Assembly (NCBI GenBank): GCA_946615525.1
Contig: CAMOHW010000060.1
Span: 1 to 5,740, forward strand
Direction of reading: 5' to 3'
Length of the DNA: 5,740 nt
Origin: an uncultured Clostridia bacterium
GTDB lineage: Bacteria; Bacillota; Clostridia; Oscillospirales; CAG-272
In this document: positions 1-5,658 of the stretch, piece by piece
How the letters are laid out: each line of letters begins with the position of its first letter
Numbering within the stretch: position 1 is the first letter of the stretch
The notes under the pieces: generated by a model
What the model was told of the DNA's origin: nothing
What the model saw: only the letters and a program-made list of their open reading frames with translations
Databases searched by the model: none
Program-made: the position numbers and the translations under genes

Positions 1-481
1 TAATGCGGTCCAGTTCCTTATCTCTGCCGATAATATGATCCAGCTTGCCTTCTCTTGCAAACTGTGTCAGATTCCGGCAATAGGTGGTCAGAAAGCGGAG
101 TTTTTTCTCTTCCTTCTTTTTCTTGGCGTCTTTTTTCTCGTTTTGTCCGGCTTCTCCCTGGGGGGCGGACGAGGGCTGCGCCATTCCCGCCTGGCGGAAC
201 AGATTGGGGAAATCGATGGCAGGAGCGCCGCCGTCTTCGTTGTCGTCAGCGTCGGATGGAGTTTCCCCCTGCAAGAATGCACCCAGCTCGGTTTCCATGT
301 TTTCCAGTTGCTCGGGAGAAACGCCGAGCTGATTCATAACATTGCCGACAATATTGTCAATCGGAACGCCAAGCTCTTTTGCGCACTTCATGCAAAGCCC
401 TTGCGTGGTTTTTTCGCCGTTTTCCACTTTTGTTACAAAAATGACCGCCACGCGTTTGTGGCATTGAGAACACATGACCAT
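1..481 (-). CDS. Clp-type AAA+ ATPase with N-terminal zinc finger (ClpE/ClpC-like), 5' part only
   Basis: This is the first 160 codons of a protein that continues past the left edge of the window. Residues 4-33 carry two CxxC pairs (C4/C7 and C30/C33), a small zinc finger like those at the N terminus of ClpE and in McsA. An acidic patch follows at about 76-83, then an Ala/Gln/Pro-rich stretch, then a Lys/Glu-rich linker at about 113-127. From about 128 the sequence matches the entry to the first AAA+ module of Hsp100/Clp unfoldases, including the LDHIIGRDKELDRI motif. The Walker A site lies beyond the window. Such proteins unfold substrates for ClpP in the cytoplasm. The classical double Clp_N repeat of ClpC is absent, so ClpE-like is the nearer description. 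The start at 481 is chosen for a GAAAGG at 498-493, 11 nt upstream; an ATG two codons later is possible. It follows the cvpA-like gene by 21 nt. Confidence 0.82.
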   Translation of the reverse strand, partial: MVMCSQCHKRVAVIFVTKVENGEKTTQGLCMKCAKELGVPIDNIVGNVMNQLGVSPEQLENMETELGAFLQGETPSDADDNEDGGAPAIDFPNLFRQAGMAQPSSAPQGEAGQNEKKDAKKKKEEKKLRFLTTYCRNLTQFAREGKLDHIIGRDKELDRI

Positions 482-502
482 GGAATGATAAACCTTTCAA
501 TT

Positions 503-1210
503 TTACTTTTTGGGAATGATTTTGGATAAAAGCGCATGGAAATCCAAGAACGAAATATATCGTGTAATGGGATTTTCCGCAAAGAATTTCAGAATCCGGG
601 AGTTGATATAAAAATCGGATGTCGAGAAGAAAAAGCGCATAAGAGAGCAGATCAGTGACATGACGATCCAGGCGATCAAAAGCCCAAGCACACCGCCCAG
701 AATATGATCGGCGGTCCCAACGATCGGGATTTTATGAATGATGCCGCCAATCACTTTGGAAAGGATCAACAAAACGATCCATGCTACAACAAATACCAGA
801 AAATATCCCAAAATCATGGAAATAAAGTGGGAGATGGTTCCGGAAATGGCCTCGGACGCGGACGCTACCAGGGTTTCTCCTGTTTCATCGGATGTTTCCA
901 GTTGATTGCGGATGGATTCCGGAATAAAAAACTTGGGAAATGCGGAAAGGATCTTTTGCACATCAAACGATTCGGATGCATTTTGATACAGCGCATTGAT
1001 TTTTTCATAAACGCTGTTATAGGTCCACCCGTGAATAAACTTGCTATCGAGCCATCCTCCAACCGACTTTCCCATAAAGTATGCGATCATAACGGAAAGA
1101 ACCAGACGCGCCGCGCGAAACACTGTTTTGAAAAATCCGCGCACATAACTGCGAATGACAATGAACAGTAAAAAAAGCAACAACACAATGTCCAAAATAA
1201 AAGCCGGCAT
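503..1210 (-). CDS. CvpA family integral membrane protein
   Basis: This 235-residue protein has about four hydrophobic segments, at roughly residues 4-20, 33-52, 127-152 and 168-194. A polar, probably extracytoplasmic region of about 70 residues separates the second and third. CvpA-family hallmarks are visible: an N-terminal helix ending in R-x-Y-x-R-G-F-F-K near residues 20-28, and a P-x-V-G-x-x-D-x-x-x-G-x-x-x-G pattern at about 162-176. E. coli CvpA is needed for colicin V production and affects envelope stress tolerance; the molecular role of Clostridia homologues is unknown. The start has a very strong Shine-Dalgarno site (AGAGGAGGT). The gene lies 36 nt after truA and 21 nt before the Clp ATPase, so it is probably co-transcribed with both. 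The family call is fairly firm, but no specific function is claimed. Confidence 0.85.
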   Translation of the reverse strand: MPAFILDIVLLLFLLFIVIRSYVRGFFKTVFRAARLVLSVMIAYFMGKSVGGWLDSKFIHGWTYNSVYEKINALYQNASESFDVQKILSAFPKFFIPESIRNQLETSDETGETLVASASEAISGTISHFISMILGYFLVFVVAWIVLLILSKVIGGIIHKIPIVGTADHILGGVLGLLIAWIVMSLICSLMRFFFSTSDFYINSRILKFFAENPITRYISFLDFHALLSKIIPKK

Positions 1211-1216
1211 ATTGTA

Positions 1217-1225
1217 ACCTCCTCT
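1217..1225 (-). promoter_or_regulatory. Strong Shine-Dalgarno site of the cvpA-like gene
   Basis: The minus strand reads AGAGGAGGT, followed by 6 nt and then ATG at 1210. It is the most extended anti-16S match in the window and sits in the 36-nt gap after truA. It fixes the cvpA start and suggests efficient translation initiation independent of truA. Confidence 0.85.
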
Positions 1226-1246
1226 AAAAATGAGTTTGCGTAATGA

Positions 1247-2017
1247 TTATCCGATATTGCGATACCGAACGCGATGTAAATATAATCCGCAGGCGGGCGC
1301 TGTTTGCCCCGCAGCGGAGCGGTCTTTACCTTCCAAAATCAAGGGGATCTCCTCGGGTTGTATCTTCCCTTTTCCAACATCCACCAATGTTCCTACAATG
1401 ATGCGAACCATGTTGTAAAGAAATCCGTCCGCTGCTACGCGGTAAAGGATCCGGTCGTCTTGCACCTCAATTTGCGAGTGGAAGATGGTTCGTTCTGTGT
1501 CCTCCACGCGGCTGCCTTGCGCCATAAAAGCGGAAAAATCATGATTGCCCACAAAACAGGATGCCGCTTGTTGCATCCGGCGAATGCCGTCAGCATCCAT
1601 CCTTTGCGGAATGTGCCAGGCGCGGTCGATCTCAAACGGATCCATGACCGGTCGATTGAAGATTCTGTAAAGATACTCTTTTTCCAAAACATCATATCTT
1701 GCGTGAAAATCCGCCGGGACCCATTCCGCGGCAAAAACGCGAATATCCTCCGGCAAATGCGCGCAAAGTGCCAATACAATCCGATCCGATGTCAATTCGG
1801 TGGGAAGTTCATCGGTTCCTTGCTTCGCAATGGTGGCGCAAAAATCATGCGCGTGGACGCCGCTATCGGTTCTACTGCATCCTACAATGTCGCATACAAA
1901 ACCAAAAAGCTCTTTTGCGGCACGATTCAACATTTCTTGCACGCTTGGAGCGTTAGATTGCACCTGATACCCACAGTAGTTTGTTCCAACATAGGCAATA
2001 TGAATCAAAAGTTTCAT
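1247..2017 (-). CDS. truA: tRNA pseudouridine(38-40) synthase TruA
   Basis: TruA isomerises uridines 38-40 in the anticodon stem-loop of many tRNAs to pseudouridine. With the chosen start the protein is 256 residues, normal for the family. The catalytic aspartate is D51 in GCSRTDSGVHA (residues 46-56). Other TruA features are FHARYD (104-109), K-E-Y-L-Y-R-I (113-119), the GFLYNMVR segment (198-205) and the C-terminal AAGQTAPACGLYL (235-247). An in-frame GTG at 2041 would add 8 residues, but it lies in the arm of a hairpin and lacks a good Shine-Dalgarno site. The ATG at 2017 has AAAAGGA 9 nt upstream and begins directly with the conserved first beta strand. truA directly follows ecfT, an order widespread in Bacillota. 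Nothing essential appears to be missing. Confidence 0.96.
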   Translation of the reverse strand: MKLLIHIAYVGTNYCGYQVQSNAPSVQEMLNRAAKELFGFVCDIVGCSRTDSGVHAHDFCATIAKQGTDELPTELTSDRIVLALCAHLPEDIRVFAAEWVPADFHARYDVLEKEYLYRIFNRPVMDPFEIDRAWHIPQRMDADGIRRMQQAASCFVGNHDFSAFMAQGSRVEDTERTIFHSQIEVQDDRILYRVAADGFLYNMVRIIVGTLVDVGKGKIQPEEIPLILEGKDRSAAGQTAPACGLYLHRVRYRNIG

Positions 2018-2026
2018 AAAAAAGGT

Positions 2027-2033
2027 TCCTTTT
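2027..2033 (-). promoter_or_regulatory. Shine-Dalgarno site selecting the truA ATG start
   Basis: The minus strand reads AAAAGGA, 9 nt before the ATG at 2017. It lies downstream of the alternative GTG at 2041 and so supports the shorter 256-residue TruA. Confidence 0.75.
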
Positions 2034-2039
2034 GAGCGC

Positions 2040-2058
2040 ACCGATCCGTTTGATCGGT
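2040..2058 (-). other. Intercistronic stem-loop between ecfT and truA
   Basis: In the transcript, ACCGATC and GATCGGT pair perfectly as a 7-bp stem closing a 5-nt loop (AAACG). The first stem base is the last base of the ecfT stop codon. No U-run follows, so it is not an intrinsic terminator. It could act as an RNA processing or stability element, or be chance. It ends 7 nt before the truA Shine-Dalgarno site and leaves that site free. Confidence 0.4.
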
Positions 2059-2909
2059 TATTTCATGGTATAGTAAAATCCGGACCGGTTCAAAAAGACG
2101 ATGCCGACGCCGAAGGCAATGATCAGTATAACGGCAAAAACATCACCAAAGCGCAGATGCAAAATCTTCATTTTGGTTTTTCCTTTTCCACCGTGGTAGC
2201 AACGGCATTCCATAGCCGCGGCAAGTTCATAGGCGCGGTTGAACGCCGAAACCAAAAGCGGGATCAGCACCGGCAAAAGTGATTTTGCACGCCGGATCAG
2301 TCCGCCGCTTGTAAAATCGGCTCCGCGGGCTTTCTGCGCATTCATAATACGTTGCGTTTCTTCCATCAAAGTTGGAATAAAGCGCAATGCGATCGTTGTC
2401 ATCATAGCAATGTCATGCACCGGAACGCGAATCAGTTTGAGCGGCTTCATCAGGCGTTCCAAAGCGTCTGTCAATGCAATGGGGGTTGTTGTATAGGAAA
2501 GCAAAACCGAGGTTCCGATCAGCAAAACAACGATTCGCAGGATCATAAAGAGCGCGTTCCAAAGCCCTTCTGCGTAAATGCGGATGTTCCAAGCGTGCGA
2601 GCCCCAAAGCGGGATACTCCAGTTTGGCGTCAGCAAATGCTCACCCTTAGTCATAAAAACGTTGATCAGCGAGGTGAACGCCAAAATGATGATCAAGGGG
2701 CGCAAAGAGCGCAGGATCATGCGCAACGGCACTTTACTGAAGATGGTCAGCAGAATTGCCGAAAGCAATAGCGCCGCAAAGGCAAGCACATTCTTGCAAA
2801 GAAAGGTGCAAACGATATAAAGGATCGTCAAAATCACCTTTGCGCGAGGATCGATCCTATGGACGAGTGAATCGGCAGGATAATACTGTCCGAATGCAAT
2901 ACTTTTCAT
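2058..2909 (-). CDS. ecfT: ECF transporter transmembrane component EcfT
   Basis: EcfT is the membrane scaffold that couples ATP hydrolysis by EcfA1/EcfA2 to movement of a substrate-specific S component in vitamin and metal uptake. The 283-residue protein opens with a typical family start (residues 1-22, with the D-P-R-A-K motif at 20-24). Hydrophobic segments lie at about 26-57, 69-86, 115-139 and 253-273. Two coupling motifs are expected in the long cytoplasmic helices. The first is K-A-R-G-A-D at 193-198. The second is M-E-C-R-C-Y-H-G-G at 233-241, where the arginine is kept but its neighbours are cysteines. The ATG at 2909 shares one base with the ecfA2 stop (TGATG) and has AAGGA 8 nt upstream; a TTG one codon earlier is less likely. 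The overlap implies translational coupling with ecfA2. No S component is encoded nearby, which fits a shared group II module. Confidence 0.95.
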   Translation of the reverse strand: MKSIAFGQYYPADSLVHRIDPRAKVILTILYIVCTFLCKNVLAFAALLLSAILLTIFSKVPLRMILRSLRPLIIILAFTSLINVFMTKGEHLLTPNWSIPLWGSHAWNIRIYAEGLWNALFMILRIVVLLIGTSVLLSYTTTPIALTDALERLMKPLKLIRVPVHDIAMMTTIALRFIPTLMEETQRIMNAQKARGADFTSGGLIRRAKSLLPVLIPLLVSAFNRAYELAAAMECRCYHGGKGKTKMKILHLRFGDVFAVILIIAFGVGIVFLNRSGFYYTMK

Positions 2910-3865
2910 CAAGTAGTTCCTTTTTGTGTTTGATAAATATCTTTCAGCAGTTCAACGGCGCGGTCCACCGTGTAAATATCTTCCGGAATGTTCAGCCCGC
3001 GCTCTTTCAAAAGATGCGTTAATTGTGTAATTTGCGGAATATCCAACCCGGTGCCTTCCAGCATGGAAACATTGGAGAAGACATCCTTACAACTTCCCTG
3101 GGCAACCACGCGAGAATGTGACAGAACGATCATAACCTGGCAGTATTCCGCCATATCTTCCATGCTATGGCTGACCATAATGACCGTGGAGCCGGTTGCC
3201 TGCTGGTAGCGGCGCACTTCCTGAAAGATCTGCTCTCTGCCGCGGGGATCCAGCCCTGCCGCAGGTTCATCCAGGACGAGCACTTCCGGGCGCATGGCGA
3301 TCACGCCGGCAATGGCGACCCGGCGTTTCTGCCCGCCGGAAAGGTCAAACGGAGATTTTTGCAAAATAGATTCGTCCAATCCGCTGAATCGGATCGCCTC
3401 ATGGACGCGCTCTTTGATCTCCTCTTCCGAAAGCCCCATGTTTTTGGGACCAAAGGCAATATCCTTATAAACCGTTTCCTCAAACAGTTGGTATTCCGGG
3501 TACTGCATTACCAGCCCTACGCGGAAACAAAGCGTTTTTTTGCGATTGATGATTTCGGCTTTAATTGCTTTTTTTGCGGTACTTTTACGCATATTTGCAT
3601 ATTCCGGTCGCTTGATCCATTCCGGAAATACCGCTTTGAAGGTGGCGTTGATGTCATAACCGTCCAACAGGACTTCTCCGGAAGTTGGCGTCGAAAGCCC
3701 GTTGAGGAGCATCATCATCGTTGATTTTCCGGAACCGGTATGACCGATAATTCCGGTAATGCGATTTGCCGCTATGGAAAGACTGACATCATCGAGCGCT
3801 TTCTTCTCAAACGGAGTTCCCGCGTTGTAAAGATAACTGACATGATCCAAAATGATTTTATCCAT
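2909..3865 (-). CDS. ecfA2: ECF transporter ATP-binding subunit EcfA2, with an internal insert
   Basis: This is one of the two ABC ATPases that power the ECF transporter at the cytoplasmic face. The protein is 318 residues, longer than the usual 280-290. All ATPase motifs are intact: Walker A GHTGSGKST (41-49), Q-loop Q121 in QYPEYQLFEETV, signature LSGGQ (175-179), Walker B VLVLDEP with catalytic E200, D-loop AGLD (203-206) and switch H233. The Q-P-E-Y-Q-L-F-E-style Q-loop is typical of EcfA2. The extra length lies between Walker A and the Q-loop: K47 to Q121 spans 74 residues, against 47 for the same interval in the neighbouring EcfA1. This added piece (about residues 74-110) is rich in Lys and Arg. 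Translation starts inside the end of ecfA1 (8-nt overlap) with AAGGAGG 9 nt upstream. The assignment is firm; the role of the insert is unknown. Confidence 0.94.
   Translation of the reverse strand: MDKIILDHVSYLYNAGTPFEKKALDDVSLSIAANRITGIIGHTGSGKSTMMMLLNGLSTPTSGEVLLDGYDINATFKAVFPEWIKRPEYANMRKSTAKKAIKAEIINRKKTLCFRVGLVMQYPEYQLFEETVYKDIAFGPKNMGLSEEEIKERVHEAIRFSGLDESILQKSPFDLSGGQKRRVAIAGVIAMRPEVLVLDEPAAGLDPRGREQIFQEVRRYQQATGSTVIMVSHSMEDMAEYCQVMIVLSHSRVVAQGSCKDVFSNVSMLEGTGLDIPQITQLTHLLKERGLNIPEDIYTVDRAVELLKDIYQTQKGTT
2918..2922 (-). promoter_or_regulatory. Shine-Dalgarno site of ecfT inside the 3' end of ecfA2
   Basis: The minus strand reads AAGGA (within AAAAAGGAA), 8 nt before the ATG at 2909. 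It favours that ATG over the overlapping TTG at 2912 and lies within the last codons of ecfA2, as expected for coupled translation. Confidence 0.7.
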
Positions 3866-4742
3866 TGGCGGCGCCCTCCTTTTTGAAGGATCGCAAAATC
3901 AGTTCCGCACACCCTTCTATTGAGGAAATATTCCCTTCCTCCAACGGAATGCCGATTTTGCGCAGGCGGTGGATCAGCTCTGCACATTGCGGAACTTCCA
4001 GCCCCACGGCGCGCAGTTCATCGCGCCTGGAAAATACCTCGTCAGGCGTTCCCTGCATCAGAATCGTGCCGTCATTGATGACAACAATGCGGTCGGCGTA
4101 TGCCGCCTCGTTCATATAGTGTGTAATATGGATTACCGTCATACCGTCCTCGCGGTTCAGACGGCGAACGGTATCCAAAACCTCTTTGCGTCCCACAGGA
4201 TCCAGCATGGCGGTTGCCTCGTCAAGCACAAGGCATTCCGGGTGCATGGCAAGAATACCGGCAATGGCAACGCGCTGTTTTTGCCCGCCGGAAAGATGGT
4301 GTGGTTCCTGTTCTGCAAATTCGCTCATTCCAACCGTTGCAAGCGCGTTTTCTACGCGCTCTCGCAACTCCGGCATTGGAACGCCGAGATTTTCCGGTCC
4401 AAAGGCAACGTCATCCTCCACAATGGTGGCAACCAGTTGATTATCCGGGTTTTGAAAGACCATGCCGACACAGCGACGAAGAGCGATCAGATCTTCTTCG
4501 GACATATCTTTGTTGCAAAGATCAAATCCGGCAACCGTCAATTTTCCACTCGTGGGCTCCAAAATCAGGTTGAGCAGTTTTGCAAAAGTGGATTTGCCGG
4601 AGCCGTTATGCCCGAGGACAGCGACAAACTCCCCTTTTTGAATATCCAGCGTAACATTTTTAAGCGCCGGAATATCATCTGTTCCACCGGATCCTTTATA
4701 GGTGAACGCAAGATTTTCTGCGTGAATGAATGGTTCTGCCAA
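3858..4742 (-). CDS. ecfA1: ECF transporter ATP-binding subunit EcfA1 (TTG start)
   Basis: This is the partner ATPase of EcfA2 in the ECF energising module. With the TTG at 4742 the protein is 294 residues, the normal family length. Motifs are Walker A GHNGSGKST (44-52), Q-loop Q97 in FQNPDNQ, signature LSGGQ (150-154), Walker B CLVLDEA with catalytic E175, D-loop AMLD (178-181) and switch H208. The F-Q-N-P-D-N-Q Q-loop is typical of EcfA1. The frame stays open upstream to an ATG at 4877, but that would add 45 residues and overlap the conserved C terminus of the methyltransferase gene by about 100 nt. No ATG lies between that methyltransferase stop and the conserved start of the ABC domain. 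The TTG has AGAAAGGA ending 10 nt upstream. The 3' end overlaps ecfA2 by 8 nt. Confidence 0.94.
   Translation of the reverse strand: MAEPFIHAENLAFTYKGSGGTDDIPALKNVTLDIQKGEFVAVLGHNGSGKSTFAKLLNLILEPTSGKLTVAGFDLCNKDMSEEDLIALRRCVGMVFQNPDNQLVATIVEDDVAFGPENLGVPMPELRERVENALATVGMSEFAEQEPHHLSGGQKQRVAIAGILAMHPECLVLDEATAMLDPVGRKEVLDTVRRLNREDGMTVIHITHYMNEAAYADRIVVINDGTILMQGTPDEVFSRRDELRAVGLEVPQCAELIHRLRKIGIPLEEGNISSIEGCAELILRSFKKEGAANG
3875..3881 (-). promoter_or_regulatory. Shine-Dalgarno site of ecfA2 inside the 3' end of ecfA1
   Basis: The minus strand reads AAGGAGG, 9 nt before the ecfA2 ATG at 3865. It sits within the final codons of ecfA1, so ribosomes finishing ecfA1 can re-initiate on ecfA2. Confidence 0.8.
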
Positions 4743-4752
4743 CTTTTGTAAT

Positions 4753-4760
4753 TCCTTTCT
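4753..4760 (-). promoter_or_regulatory. Shine-Dalgarno site selecting the ecfA1 TTG start
   Basis: The minus strand reads AGAAAGGA, with 10 nt to the TTG at 4742. It lies in the 37-nt gap after the methyltransferase stop and is the main evidence for the TTG start. Confidence 0.72.
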
Positions 4761-4779
4761 GTAATGCGTCAAAAAAAGA

Positions 4780-5643
4780 TCAGGTCGTGCTCCAACGGGT
4801 CGCGGAACCGCACGGAAGATAGGAGCCGGTTTGAGCGACCTGCAATCCAAGTTCTCCGGCTTCAATTTTGCCTCCAAAACGGGAGCGAACTTTCAGCTCC
4901 AAAAGATATTGCATGGTCAGCGGAGAAAGACCGGTTGTATAGGAGTTGATCAAGAAAAAGAGCGGTTGATCGGAAAGCAGCTGAGCGGTCAAACTCAAAA
5001 GTTCGTCAATGCTTTCTTCCAATTTCCAAACCTCGCCGCCGGGACCTCTGCCGTAGGAAGGCGGGTCCATAATGATCCCGTCATATTTGTTGCCACGCCG
5101 AATTTCGCGCTCGACAAACTTTTTGCAATCGTCCACAATATAGCGGATGGGGGCGTCTGAAAGCCCGGAGAGCGCGGCATTCTCTTTTGCCTGCGCCACC
5201 ATTCCCTTTGCGGCGTCCACATGAACGACCGATGCGCCTGCCGCCGCGGCGGCAACCGTTGCACCACCGGTGTAAGCAAACAGGTTGAGGACCTTGATTG
5301 GGCGTCCTGCACGGCGGATCAAATCGGAAAACCAATCCCAGTTTGCCGCCTGTTCCGGGAACAATCCGGTGTGTTTGAAGCCCATGGGGCGCAGGACAAA
5401 GCGCAAGGATCCGTAGGAAATATTCCAGGATTCCGGCAGGTCGTTTTTGACCCATTTCCCACCGCCGGTGCTGGAACGGCGATAAATGCCGTCCGCCTTT
5501 TTCCAAAGCGGGTGCTTTGCCGCGTTGTGCCAGATGATCTGCGGATCGGGACGAATCAAAATCAGCTTTCCCCAGCGTTCCAAACGCTCGCCGTCCGAAG
5601 TGTCCAACAGTTCATATTCTTTCCAATTTTCGGATGTAAACAT
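4780..5643 (-). CDS. Class I SAM-dependent methyltransferase, RlmI/COG1092-like
   Basis: This 287-residue protein has the Rossmann-fold motifs of SAM-dependent methyltransferases. Motif I is KVLNLFAYTGGAT (117-129), the acidic end of strand 2 is D143 in VHVDAA, a further acidic pair is D171/D172, and motif IV is DPPSYGRGPGGEVWK (193-207). The G-L-F-P-E-Q-A-A-N-W-D-W segment just before motif I (93-104) and the C-terminal Y-L-P-C-G-S-A-T-R-W (275-284) resemble bacterial proteins related to the 23S rRNA methyltransferases RlmI and RlmK. RlmI is about 400 residues with an N-terminal PUA domain; this protein is shorter and no PUA domain is evident. An RNA, probably rRNA, substrate is likely, but the target base cannot be read from the sequence. 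The ATG at 5643 has GCAGGA 7 nt upstream, directly after the ruvC stop. A link to the ECF genes is positional only. Confidence 0.83.
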   Translation of the reverse strand: MFTSENWKEYELLDTSDGERLERWGKLILIRPDPQIIWHNAAKHPLWKKADGIYRRSSTGGGKWVKNDLPESWNISYGSLRFVLRPMGFKHTGLFPEQAANWDWFSDLIRRAGRPIKVLNLFAYTGGATVAAAAAGASVVHVDAAKGMVAQAKENAALSGLSDAPIRYIVDDCKKFVEREIRRGNKYDGIIMDPPSYGRGPGGEVWKLEESIDELLSLTAQLLSDQPLFFLINSYTTGLSPLTMQYLLELKVRSRFGGKIEAGELGLQVAQTGSYLPCGSATRWSTT

Positions 5644-5658
5644 GGTTTCTTCCTGCTT

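Noticed and set aside
35..529. Plus-strand open frame (164 codons) with a hydrophobic N-terminal segment
   Set aside because: The apparent membrane segment (Phe/Leu-rich) is the reverse complement of the Lys/Glu-rich linker of the Clp ATPase. It is a shadow, not a gene.
1304..2035. Long plus-strand open frame (243 codons) opposite truA
   Set aside because: The minus strand here encodes a complete TruA with its catalytic motif. The plus-strand product resembles no family I recognise and is a shadow frame.
838..3734. Five copies of the palindrome TTCCGGAA (at 838, 917, 2981, 3620 and 3727)
   Set aside because: All are inside genes and encode I/F-P-E or S-G steps with the favoured codons CCG GAA and TCC GGA. 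They look like codon-pair bias and not an operator or uptake sequence, though a genome-wide count was not possible.
3969..4751. Long plus-strand open frame (260 codons) opposite ecfA1
   Set aside because: It lies across from the fully conserved ABC motifs of EcfA1. Its length is explained by the codon bias of the real gene, and no credible domain is visible.
4771..4779. T-run on the minus strand just after the methyltransferase stop, as a possible terminator
   Set aside because: No stable GC-rich hairpin precedes the run, and the ecfA1 Shine-Dalgarno site follows within about 20 nt. Read-through is more likely.
5239..5254. Perfect 16-bp palindrome TGCCGCCGCGGCGGCA
   Set aside because: It falls inside the Ala-rich helix after motif I of the methyltransferase (a run of Ala codons GCC/GCG/GCA). 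Codon choice explains it without a regulatory role.
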